Source: Phyto melanocephala (lineage: Eukaryota > Arthropoda > Insecta > Diptera > Rhinophoridae). Taken from it: DNA of 64,000 nucleotides. This document shows, one piece after another, positions 32,771 through 42,371 of the stretch. The first letter of the stretch is position 1; each line of letters opens with the position of its first letter. Both the position numbers and the translations under genes were made by a program. The stretch covers positions 46,124,701 through 46,188,700 of the forward strand of contig OW799235.1 of assembly GCA_941918925.1 (NCBI GenBank), read 5' to 3'. The notes under the pieces are model-generated. The model was not told the origin of the DNA, searched no databases, and worked only from the letters and a program-made list of their open reading frames with translations.

Positions 32771-33682
32771 AAGGGTGTTTTTTTAAGCCCGATAGAACTT
32801 GAAATTGTAAAAAATAACACAAAAAATTAAATTGTAATCAAAATTTTTTTTTTATTCGAAAGATCAATACGTGACATTAACATTTGAAAATGATTTCGGG
32901 CATATGGGCACCGCGGCTGTTCTTGACGAAGCGCATTCTGGACGTCCGTTGTTTTATCGCAAAATTGTGTTCAGCGATGAGGCGCATTTTTGGCTTAACG
33001 GGTTTGTTAATAAGCAAAATTGCCGCATATGGAGCGAGACCAATCCACAAGAGACCCTACAGACTCCATTACATCCAGAAAAATGCACCGTTTGGTGCGG
33101 TTTTCACGCTGGTGGCATCATCGGACCTTATTTCTTCAAAAATGAGGCCGGAGCTCGCGTTACGGTCAATGGAGATCGTGATCAATGATTTTTTGTTTGA
33201 AAATATGGATGACATTGATCCGGAGGAGATGTGGTTTCAACAGGATGGCGCTACGTGCCATACGGCGAACGCAACCATCGACTTATTGAAATCAAAATTT
33301 GGCGATAAGTTGATTTCGAGAAATGGACCTGTCAATTGGCCTCCAAGGTCGTGCGATTTGACACCTCTCGATTATTTCCTGTGGGGCTACGTGAAGTCAC
33401 TGGTTTATGCTGATAAACCAGCAACAATTGACGCCTTGGAGGCCAGCATTGTTCGTGTTATTCGTGACATATGGCCAGCAGTGCTCGAAAAAGTGGCCCA
33501 AAATTGGACGTCCAGAATGCGCTTCGTCAAGAACAGCCGCGGTGCCCCTATGCCCGAAATCATTTTCAAATGTTAATGTCACGTATTGATCTTTCGAATA
33601 AAAAAAAATTTTTGATTACAATTTAATTTTTTGTGTTATTTTTTACAATTTCAAGTTCTATCGGGCTTAAAAAAACACCCTT
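32771..33682 (+). mobile_element. mariner-type element with inverted duplicate 3' ends
   Basis: It begins AAGGGTGTTTTTTTAAGCCC and ends with the inverse, with TA on both sides (32769-32770 and 33683-33684). The first roughly 172 bp (32771-32943) are the reverse complement of the last roughly 172 bp (33511-33682), including the last codons of the transposase gene. Thus the normal 5' end has been replaced by an inverted copy of the 3' end. The full-length relative is at 42267-44696. Confidence 0.9.
32944..33576 (+). pseudogene. mariner-type transposase, C-terminal two-thirds
   Basis: Between the inverted ends lies the catalytic part of the transposase in two frames. It reads LFYRKIVFSDEAHFWLNGFV, then FVNKQNCRIWSETN and CTVWCGFHAGGIIGPYFFKN. 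After a small deletion near 33180 it continues MWFQQDGATCHTANATIDLL, then WPPRSCDLTPLDYFLWGYV and MPEIIFKC. The three conserved acidic sites (SDEAHF, QQDGA, SCDLTP) are all retained. The DNA-binding N-terminus is missing, so no active enzyme can be made from this copy. Confidence 0.88.
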
Positions 33683-33684
33683 TA

Positions 33685-33953
33685 GAATGTATATTCTGTA
33701 ATAATTAATTTTAGTTATTTTAATGCAATATAGCAAAATTTTAGTATATAAGAAATCAAATTATATTAATAAAGGAGAGATATAATAAACCTATTGAAAT
33801 GTTTAATTGTTTTCTCTGCTCCGTAGTAACCAAGTTCAAGTACTTGTGTTACAGAATAAAATTTGTCCTGGTGTTACTGCCTTGACAAAAGAACAAAAAT
33901 AGTTGATTGGCACCTAAGCCTTGCGATTACACAATTTTCACTGATTAACAAAC
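33685..33953. other. non-coding spacer
   Basis: AT-rich sequence between the mariner and the MITE. No feature seen. Confidence 0.45.
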
Positions 33954-33956
33954 TAA

Positions 33957-34399
33957 GGGCCTGTTCGTAAACGCATCGCTGCGCTGCATAATATGATTAC
34001 TTTGCGCTGCCACTGCAAATCATATGTTGCTGATGCTTGTTTTTGCTTATTTTATTGCTGCATTTACGAACGAGCGAACACTGCGGAAAAATGGAAAAAA
34101 TTATTATAAATTTAATTTGTGAATTTGATAATACAATATCTGACATATATTTCACATTCGAGGCTAAAAATGTTTAAAAAGTTAAATAATCAAAAATAAA
34201 TCATAAAAAACCACATTCTTTATACTCACACATCTATTGCATCATCCATTTTTGTGATTAGTTTTTTGTATTTATTTGCGCATAATAGACTTTAATGTTG
34301 CATTTACGAACAGATGACAGCTGCAGTGTTACCAACGTTTGCATTTACGAACATTGTGCGCATAATATGCACATCTGTGATGCATTTACGAACAGGCCC
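33957..34399. mobile_element. Tourist-like MITE, 443 bp, TAA duplication
   Basis: The left end GGGCCTGTTCGTAAACGCATC and right end GATGCATTTACGAACAGGCCC are inverted with a 1-2 bp difference. TAA lies at 33954-33956 and 34400-34402. GGGCCTGTT termini with a TAA duplication fit the PIF/Harbinger superfamily. TTTACGAAC-type motifs recur inside (about 34067, 34304, 34343). No coding. Confidence 0.8.
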
Positions 34400-34888
34400 T
34401 AATTGATCTAATCAGATTCTTTAATTGCTTTATTTCTTTACACAATAACAAAGTACACTTTAAGATCTATTTACTGTTGCCGACTTTAACCTCACGATAT
34501 TCAATATAAAGCGACTCACTTATTGTCCATCAGCTTCTATACATACAATAAATACTAGAATCTACCCTAATGTTCTTAATTTGAAATCACAGGTGATTGA
34601 AAAATACTGTTATAAATTTAAATTCCAAGAACTATACAAAATACCGTTGTACTTTAGTTCCATTACCTGCTCACCTAACGAAATGTTACATACATATATC
34701 ACACGGATGGAAATCATGATACAATTGTACTTTTTATGGTACATTTCTGACCTTGCTGGTACCGTGGTACTACCGCGAGCTACTTGGTACAATTTAAAAA
34801 TTGGTCCATGCTCTCTTTAATTTTGTTTGTGTCTATTTTTTTTTATTTTGTCAGCTTCTCTGTTTTTGTATCAGTGCTGTTGTCAAAG

Positions 34889-34987
34889 CGAATTCATGTA
34901 CCAGGTGGTGTCAAGTCTGCAACAACAAAATCTGCCTATTGCAAACTTCTTACCTGTTAATTTGGCACCACCTGGTACGTGAATTCG
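34889..34987. repeat. 99-bp hairpin with 26-bp arms
   Basis: CGAATTCATGTACCAGGTGG (34889 onward) is inverted at 34962-34987 (CCACCTGGTACGTGAATTCG) with two mismatches. The hairpin lies inside the hAT element and may be a tiny foldback insertion. Confidence 0.85.
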
Positions 34988-35189
34988 ACTTGGTTGTTGT
35001 TATATGTATTTTATTTTACTTATGGTTCGTAAGCATGTAAGGTGGACTTTAATAATGAAGTACTAAAATGGTTCGATAAGTTTACTCCAGAAAAAATTAT
35101 TATGGGATAAACAAATTCAATAGTACCTCTTTTGGTGAAAATGTTTCCACACGAACAAACAAACTTTGAAGCAATAAATAATCAGTACA

Positions 35190-35501
35190 TAGCACTAGCT
35201 GATGTGATTGAACTTAGATCGCACAAAGATTCAAATATTTTCTATTTTTGGTCTAAAGTATCACAGATGAAAAATTAATTAAGTGAGTTCCCAGATATTT
35301 CAAGAATTGTCTATTCCATATTCATCGGCCAACGTCGAACGAGTTTTTTATTTGCTTACCCTAATTAAAACAAAGGAAAGAAATAGACTACACGTTTCTA
35401 CTGTTTTAAATTTGACACAAACAAAATATTTATTGAAGCCAACCAATTCTTGTTGCTTTAATTTTAAAATAACAGAAAATTTTTTATCTAAAAGTATTTA
35501 A
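35190..35501 (+). pseudogene. hAT transposase, C-terminal dimerisation relic
   Basis: The sequence reads SNIFYFWSKVSQMKN, then after a stop and frame shift ELSIPYSSANVERVFYLLTL and IKTKERNRLHVSTVLNL. The motif around SSANVERVFSLL is the hAT C-terminal dimerisation signature. The upstream part (about 35040-35190) is too decayed to assign. The catalytic domain is absent. Confidence 0.8.
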
Positions 35502-36239
35502 TAAATAAAATTTGTTAAATAACCGATCTCTACGTATGTACCTATTAATGTAACATTTAATATTTTTTGATGTGTACTTCTGAATTTTTAAAAACATTTT
35601 TGTTAAGTTTATGTTTTTATTAATAAATATTAAAAAAATGGTACCGTCATGGCCTAATAAGTACATTTTGTTTTCATACTTGGTAAAAAATGATAAAAGC
35701 CATTTTCCTTCCCTGATATATCATATGTAAGGCTGGTTGCATTACAATATTGGGAACCTGTGGTAAATTGACAATAAAATCCACATTTCTTAACCGACTT
35801 TTATAGTTTATGGCTTTTTTTATTTCCAAGATAAGTAGCTCTTAGGAAAAAGTTTAAAATGTTGAATATTTGCTTTATATTTTTTTTTAATTCCATTTTT
35901 GAATTGAAAAATATTAAGAATTTTGCACGAAAAAAAATGTTTTCTCGATTAATTCTTGAATAATTCCAAAACGATAAGAGATAGAGAAAAATTTTATTTG
36001 ACTAAAATAAATACAATTTTTTTTTTTGAAAATCAGATGACTGGTTCTCGAGTTAGGATGATATATGTCTCCGTACCTGTCTAATTTAGGGGATAAAATT
36101 TGCCACGCCCATAAAAAAATCCCGATCTGATGGAAAAAAACCGACAACGGATTTGAGTTCAGCGCATCAAAATCCATATAGTCCACATAGTTTTAATTAA
36201 CGGGAAGACAAAAAATATTTTTTTTGTAGAGCAGTGTAA

Positions 36240-36767
36240 TTCCGGATAGGGATTGTTGGGTAGGATCCGACAGACTGTTTGAGGGCTGTGCAGTCTTTAG
36301 GGATGGATCAAAGATGGATATAGGCACAGGGGTAGGTGTCTATATTATGGGAGAGAAAATCTGGAGGTCTTACAAACTTTCTGATAACTGTAGTGTGTTC
36401 CCAGCGGAGATACTGGCTATCTATAAGGCGACGGATCTTATATTGGAACATGTTCCAAGGGGTAGGGAGGTTACTCTATACGTTGAAAGTCAGTCGGAGC
36501 TCAAAGCATTGAAGCGACATTATGTCAAATCTAGGTTGGTTGAGAAGTGTAAGAGGGCACTCGGTGGATCGGCATTGGTTTCGACGCGCGAAGAGGACAT
36601 GGTGAGGCCTCCGTTAGGATACTATTTTGGGCGTATCAGGGCGTGGGTATCTGACAGGACCGATATGGCGTGGAGGAACAGAAGAGACTGAAGAGTGTCA
36701 AGGGCTTTATGGCCCAGGTTGAACTCAGTGGACTCTACGGTTCTTCTGGGCCTGGGTAGGGTATGTC
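36240..36767 (+). pseudogene. LOA-type LINE fragment: RNase H region
   Basis: This LINE fragment begins exactly at the CACTG element insertion site and encodes the RNase H part (MDIGTGVGVYIMGEKI, AEILAIYKATDLILEH). It jumps by an internal deletion to VRPPLGYYFGRIRAW and MAWRNRRD, ending near 36767. The catalytic aspartate region reads VFRDGSK instead of VFTDGSK. It is nearly identical to the corresponding part of the next LINE (38920-39240), so it is a separate insertion of the same family. Confidence 0.85.
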
Positions 36768-37182
36768 TAGGGGAATGATTTTGTAAGGGGATGGAAGGTT
36801 GCGAGTGAATACTCGTTTTCAGACCACAGCAGAATCAATTTTGAATTGAACTATACCAGATCTAGTAGGGAACCCTATAGGAACCCGCGCAGAACGAATT
36901 GGGCGTCTTTTAGGGAGACTACTATGTATGGTTTAGGGGATATATCAATGGGGGAGTGTAAGCACTCTGATATAGATTCGGTGGTGGGGAGACTAACTGA
37001 CACTCTAATGGGGAGTTACGGGGCGGCATGTCCATTAGTCTTTCCAGGGAAAAGGGAACAGCCGAAATGGTGGACCAGGGAACTGGGTGTTCAAAGGTCT
37101 ATGGTTAGAAGGAAATTTAATAGGGCGAAGGCCAGTAGGAAGACCGACGATTGGGAGAGCTATAAAGTGTTTCAATAGGTAT
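36768..37182 (+). pseudogene. LOA-type LINE: end of endonuclease and linker
   Basis: A second LINE copy starts abruptly with GNDFVRGWKVASEYSFSDHS and continues through the linker PYRNPRRTNWASF and FPGKREQPKWWTRELG. This is a 5' truncation within the endonuclease. A 2-nt deletion near 37170 (relative to the copy at 22425) ends this frame at a TAG. Confidence 0.85.
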
Positions 37183-38772
37183 AAAGGAGAACTCAAGAGG
37201 GCTAAAAGGGCATCGTGGACGAGGTTTTGCGAGTCCATAGAGTCTGTAAATGAGCTATCTAGGTTCAGGAAAATATTATCCAAAGACCCTATGGTACCTG
37301 GTTATATTCAGAGAGCGGATGGCTCGTGGACAGAGTCTTGCTCGGAGACCCTAGATCTACTTATGGAGACACACTTTCCCGGCTGTGTGAATGTGAGGGA
37401 CGCTCATTCTACAGAGGTCCACCAGGGATCGATCGATAGGGAACGGGAGATAGTTGAGATGATAAGGACGGATAAAGTAGCATGGGCGGTTAATACGTTC
37501 GAGGCCTATAAATCCCCGGGTCCGGATGGAATTATCCCTGCCATGCTGCAAAACGTCTCGGATCATTTTCTTTTACTGTTGACGAGGGTGTTTAGAGCGT
37601 GTCTCCTGAGAAGATACATGCCTAGGAGGTGGAGAGAGGTCAGGGTTATTTTTATACCCAAGGCTGGTAGGCCAGGACACTGGAAGCCGAAAGATTTTAG
37701 ACCTATCAGCCTCTCGTCTTTTTTGCTTAAGACGTTAGAGAGACTGGTAGATCTACATTTGAGGGGTTTTATTGATTCCCACATGATCAGTGGGGCTCAA
37801 CATGCTTATCTGAAGGGTAGATCTGTTGAGAGTGCGCTGCATGATGTGGTAGGTTTTATAGAACGCAGCTTGCAGGATAGGGAATATACGCTAGCGGCGA
37901 TTTTGGATGTGGAGGGTGCCTTTAACAATGTTAGCATAGAGGCAATTAGAGCGGCTCTGTATAGGCTGGGGGTCAGGGATTTTCTAGTTAGTTGGATAAC
38001 CTCGATGTTGGAGAGTAGGGTTATAAATTCTAACTTAGGAGATTTCAGCATCAGAAGGACAGTGACCAGGGGGACACCACAGGGGGGCGTTTTATCGCCC
38101 CTGTTGTGGTTACTAACGGTCAATGTTATTTTGAGGAGATTTAAGAGTGAGGGCATGAAGATTGTGGCATATGCGGATGATGTAGTCATGCTGGTCAGGG
38201 GAAGATTTCTTCAGACGATTAGCGAGGTACTTCAATCGGCACTAGGTACATTATCTTCTTGGGCTTCGGAGAATGGACTGGGTGTGAACCCGGGGAAGAC
38301 TGAGCTAGTTCTCTTTACCAGGAGATACAAGGTCGAGGCGTTTAGGCGACCGATGCTTGATGGGGTAGAGTTAGAGTTAGCGAGCGGGGCGAAATATCTC
38401 GGTGTAGTCCTTGATAGTAAGCTGTCATGGGGTCAGAACACTCGGGAGAGGGTGGAAAGGGGCCTTAATGCCTACTACACCTGCAGGAACTCCATAGGCA
38501 AGAGTTGGGGCCTACAACCAAGGGTGGTGAATTGGATTTACACGACGGTGGTAAGACCCATTCTAACATATGGATGTACTGTATGGTGGGAGGTATTAGA
38601 AAAGGGTTGTTATAGGAAGCTCCTAACAAAGGTGCAAAGGTGTGCTTCACTTGGCATCACTGGTGCTATGAGAAGCACACCTCAGGGGTCTTTGGACATC
38701 ATTCTCGGCACTATGCCTATAGAGGTATGGGTGAAGGGAATGGCGGCAAGGAGCTTGTTTAGGCTAGGTTAG
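37183..38772 (+). pseudogene. LOA-type LINE: intact-looking RT domain
   Basis: After the frameshift a long uninterrupted frame (open from 37087) covers the whole RT: YKSPGPDGIIPAMLQNV, RPISLSSFLLKTLERLVDLH, LAAILDVEGAFNNVS, RGTPQGGVLSPLLWLLTVNV, the catalytic VAYADDVVMLV, and GVNPGKTELVLFTRRYK. The thumb follows (GVVLDSKLSWGQNTRERV, TYGCTVWWEVL). It stops at 38770-38772. This is the best-preserved RT core in the window and shows no substitution at the YADD site. Confidence 0.9.
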
Positions 38773-39489
38773 TCAGGGTTGGGTAAGATACTTAACATAG
38801 GGCACACTAGAATTTTATGGGAAACTGGTCTCCAGGATTGTGTGCGATGTCAGGGTAATTTGACAGACTACAAGGTCACAGAGATCAGTTTTGTTAGGAC
38901 ACCCCCGCTGATAATTCCGGATAGGGATTGTTGGGTAGGATCCGACAGACTGTTTGAGGGGTGTGCAGTCTTTACAGATGGATCGAAGATGAATATAGGC
39001 ACAGGGGCAGTTGTCTATATTATGGGAGAGAACATCAGGAGGTCTTACAAACTTTCTGATAACTGTAGTGCGTTCCAAGCGGAGATACTGGCTATCTATA
39101 AAGCGACGGATCTTATATTGGAACATGTTCCAAGGGGTAGGAAGGTTACTCTATACGTTGACAGTCAGGAGGCGCTCAAGGCCTTGAAGGGACATTATGT
39201 CAAGTCTAGGTTGGTTGAGAAGTGTAGGAGGGCACTCAATAGGATCATGAACCTCTTTGATGTCAGACTGTGTTGGGTACCAGGGCACAATGGAATCGTC
39301 GGCAATGAAATTGCTGAAACTGTGGAACACATTGTCTGCCACTGCCCAAGGCTACATAATCACAGGCTAAAGTGGTTAGGTAAACGATTCCACGATGAGT
39401 TGGGTGATGTTTCAAAGTGCAAGCTGGGGAATATTATCGGATACATCATGGGGATCGGGTGGCTAGTGAACATGCAATGGGGCTCGTAG
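38773..39489 (+). pseudogene. LOA-type LINE: RNase H and C-terminus
   Basis: In frame +1 relative to the RT part the sequence encodes RNase H: GCAVFTDGSKMNIGTGAVV, SAFQAEILAIYKATD, LYVDSQEALKALKGHY and CWVPGHNGIVGNEIAE. An internal deletion then joins directly to the C-terminal VEHIVCHCPRL and WLGKRFHDELGDVS, removing the linker and half of the zinc-like motif. The frame ends at a TAG (39487-39489). Confidence 0.88.
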
Positions 39490-39740
39490 AGAATCTGTTT
39501 TTCTTTCTTCTATTTTATTTCCTACTAACTTATTTTTATTTTTATTATTTTCTCATGTACTATATCTTTGGAAACTCTCACTCTCTCTTTTCTATCTTTA
39601 ATATATAAAAGGGTAACTCAATGGACCTTATTGGTCTCCAAGTGTGGGTGTAAGAGGCAGATACTGCTTTCTGCATCCCCCTTTCCTACCTAATTACCTG
39701 CATTCCACATGGCTGGCAGGAACAGTTACAATACCTGTAT
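39490..39740 (+). repeat. LOA-type LINE 3' UTR
   Basis: T-rich untranslated DNA followed by GGACCTTATTGGTCTCC and a CCTACCTAATTACC end near 39685, paralleling the 3' UTR at 28915-29115. Confidence 0.65.
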
Positions 39741-40235
39741 TTGGTAGCTCGTCTTCAAAACAACTACAAAAGCCGTTTGTTAAATTAACCGAAAGAAGAG
39801 AGGAAAAACTGAAATCTTGCATACTCACTTTGATGCTGATTTACTGATCCATGCAGCCCAAACACAGCTATAAACATGTAGAAAAAAGTCTACTTAAAGA
39901 CATTGTGTCCTCGCCGACAAGAGCTACAAAGTTGAAGAAAGCATACAAAGTTGTACAAGAGGATAAAGTAAAACAGCGAACATCTTAAAGGTTCTTTTTA
40001 TATTTGTGGATGCTGATCTTTCTCGAAAACAATATGAAAAAATCCGAAGTGCCGACAAGTACCTAACTACTGTATTCTGCAGAGAAAAATGTGAATGCTG
40101 TCCTTCAAAAGAAGCAACGGAAACATATGCTCAAATAAATCTCCAAGATTTGCTTAATTTGCTTAATCATACTGTAAGTAGATTGCTTACATATTTAAAA
40201 ATGTTTTATGTAACTCATGCTTAGAAGGATGCAAC
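39741..40235 (+). pseudogene. relic of a transposon-associated uncharacterised protein
   Basis: Coding similarity is scattered over several frames. The clearest parts are KPFVKLTERREEKLKS (about 39770) and DADLSRKQYEKIRSADKYL with CREKCECCPS, then QINLQDLLNLLNHTVSRLL (about 40009-40190). I associate this pattern with a multi-copy arthropod protein family without an assigned function. The relic at 57540-58480 may be a later part of the same family. At least three frame changes are present. Confidence 0.45.
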
Positions 40236-40360
40236 TCCTTCGTACTAGTTAGCAAATTTGGTATAACAGGCTTAATTTAAGCAAAAAAATGGAAAATATG
40301 CCTTAGATTCAGATATTCTTCAGAGCAGTTTCGTCCAACTTTGACTGATATATGGTACAA
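40236..40360. other. short non-coding spacer
   Basis: No feature recognised. Confidence 0.4.
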
Positions 40361-41320
40361 CCAAGTAAGAGCGCTATATTCGGCAGTGCCGAATTTTTGA
40401 TACCCACCGCCATTTTTGTGTACTTTTATAGCACAAAATTTATTATTTTGTTGTTAACAGCAATCGCTATGGAATAATCTCTTTATACTAACATATGTAT
40501 CACTTTCTTTGTATAACTTCGATAAGCTATAAAAATATTTTCGTAAATTTAGTCTTTCAATGAAAATGGGCGTTAAAGTAGACGTGTCTGTAAAGTATCT
40601 GCTAATAAATACAACTTAGATATTTCAATATAGTCCTTTATTCTTCCAAAATCTTTATTCATAGAAAAATTTTGAATTTAAGATAGTGTTATATGGAAGG
40701 TGGGCGTAAAAATTAGCGTGTCAGATTTATTTTCCGTTAGTACAAAGCCTTTGAACAAAAAGCAATAGCTGCAAAATTTCAGAATCATACATCTAATTTT
40801 GTCAGTAATAAAACGTTTTAAATTTTGAATGTACCGAAAAATACACTGCGCGGTATAAATTTTCGTACATATATAGCTCCTTTCCTAATTCATAGATTTT
40901 GGCAATTTTCGGTGAAAAATTATTTTTTTTTATTCAGAAAATATATATGTATTCGAAGTTTCATGACTCTACGTTAATGCGTTTGGACACAATTCCATTT
41001 TATTCGATGTTGTAAGGACACGGTTTTTTTACCTATTCTTGCATTACGAGCTATAACTCTCTTCCTAATATTCCGATTCAGCCCTTTTTCAATATCAAAC
41101 AAACCTTGTGTATAAGAAATATTCTGGCAAAATTTGAGCCCCCTAGCTTTTTCAGTCCGACCTCTATCGTGCTTTCAACAGACGGACAGTCGGACAGACA
41201 TAGCTAGATCGCCATAAAATGAAACGGCGATTCAGAATATATATACTTCATGGGGTCTAAAATTGATATTTCGATGTGTTACAAACGGAATGACAAAATG
41301 AATATACACTTTCTTTCGGA
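40361..41320 (+). repeat. interspersed repeat B, copy 1
   Basis: It starts CCAAGTAAGAGCGCTATATT with CGGCAGTGCCGAA and ends near TACAAACGGAATGACAAAAT. It resembles repeat A at the two ends but differs internally. An inverted, decayed copy lies at 58500-59230 (sharing for instance TTGCATTACGAGCTATAACT). Confidence 0.75.
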
Positions 41321-42266
41321 TTATCTACTTTGCACGCCAGAATTCGTCTATTTAAAAGTATATTTCACATACCGTGTTAACTCATAGTGAAAAAGTGGCA
41401 ACTAAAATCTTACGCGGAGATAGCCATTGTTAAAGAGAGAAAAAAACTATCCAAGAAAAATTTAGAAGGGAATTAGAACTAACAGTAGATGTACCGAAAA
41501 CTGGATTTGGTAACAGCAACGATAGTAACACCAACAGAAGATTTTTTTTCTTATCCTGCATTAGCTGCACAAATATCGGAATTGAATTTGATTTCATCTA
41601 CCAAACCAAAGGTGGTCACAAAAGCCATTTGCACAAGTTGCCGATTATTGCTCAGACACTGCAAAACTTTACGTTGCTCTATATATCTGGCATTCTATGA
41701 CATCTACAATGCACAAGACTTTAATGCATTGCGCAACTGTTATGAATGAGGCATTTTTGCCTATTGGGCTTTTATCAGAAGCGGCTGAAGCGTGAAAAAA
41801 AATTTCCACCTTTACAGGCAGAATTTCGCTAGAAATTTTTTAAGGTTTCAGTGCAACATAGACATTTATAATAAGACTTTTTGGCATCGGGGGATACCTT
41901 CCTTTACCCATAAACTTATGCTGACGATAAAAGATGCATTTGCTAAACAAAAATATAGGAAAACGTAAAAAATAAAATGTTTCAGAGGTAGGATTAGTTC
42001 TTTTTAAGAAAAATTTTTTTGCCTTGATCCTATTTTTCTTATTCTCAAGCTTAGCCTATGACTATAACACATATTTCTGTCAAGTTTCATTGATCTAAGA
42101 GCAGTCATTAACTATTAAGAAGCAATATAAGCTACAAAAAAAGTGATGTCCGACTAGATTGGCAAAAAATAGGATTTGCATCTTATGGATACATGCTTAG
42201 AATAAAGTAGTGGCAATTTTCGTAGAATTGTCTTCGACGAACAATTTTCACACTTGCCGATATATA
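41321..42266. other. non-coding, with one unassigned ORF (41489-41749)
   Basis: An 86-codon frame (TATIVTPTEDFFSYPALAAQ, TSCRLLLRHCKTLRCS) has mixed composition and resembles nothing I recognise. It could be a decayed transposon remnant. The rest is AT-rich. Confidence 0.35.
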
Positions 42267-42371
42267 AAGGGTGTTTTTTTTTTGCTAGATAGAACTTTAA
42301 ATTGTAAAAAGTAACACAAAAAATTAAATTTTGATGAAATATTTTTTATCGTTTCAGTATACTCTGACAAA

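Larger units (their letters stand above)
34702..35715 (+). mobile_element. hAT element, 1014 bp, duplication ATATATCA
   Basis: Left end CACGGATGGAAATCATGATA and right end (inverse) CAGGGAAGGAAAATGGCTTT are related imperfect inverted repeats. ATATATCA is duplicated at 34694-34701 and 35716-35723. The uninterrupted sequence survives in the sister copy near 16960, confirming the boundaries. A transposase remnant lies inside (35190-35501). Confidence 0.9.
34403..36236 (-). mobile_element. CACTG element, copy 2, truncated
   Basis: It matches the right half of the element at 14511-17488: 34410 corresponds to about 16678 and the right end GCAGAGCAGTG-type terminus (TAGAGCAGTG) ends at 36236. TAA follows (36237-36239) and LINE sequence resumes as ATTCCGG. 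The left half is missing and the break abuts the duplication of the MITE at 33957-34399. A hAT element is inserted at 34702-35715. Similarity in the retained part is high with scattered substitutions. Confidence 0.85.

Noticed and set aside
33397..33589. Paired small ORFs on both strands at the mariner end, repeated at 44411-44603
   Set aside because: Both are alternate frames of the conserved mariner 3' end, duplicated with the element.
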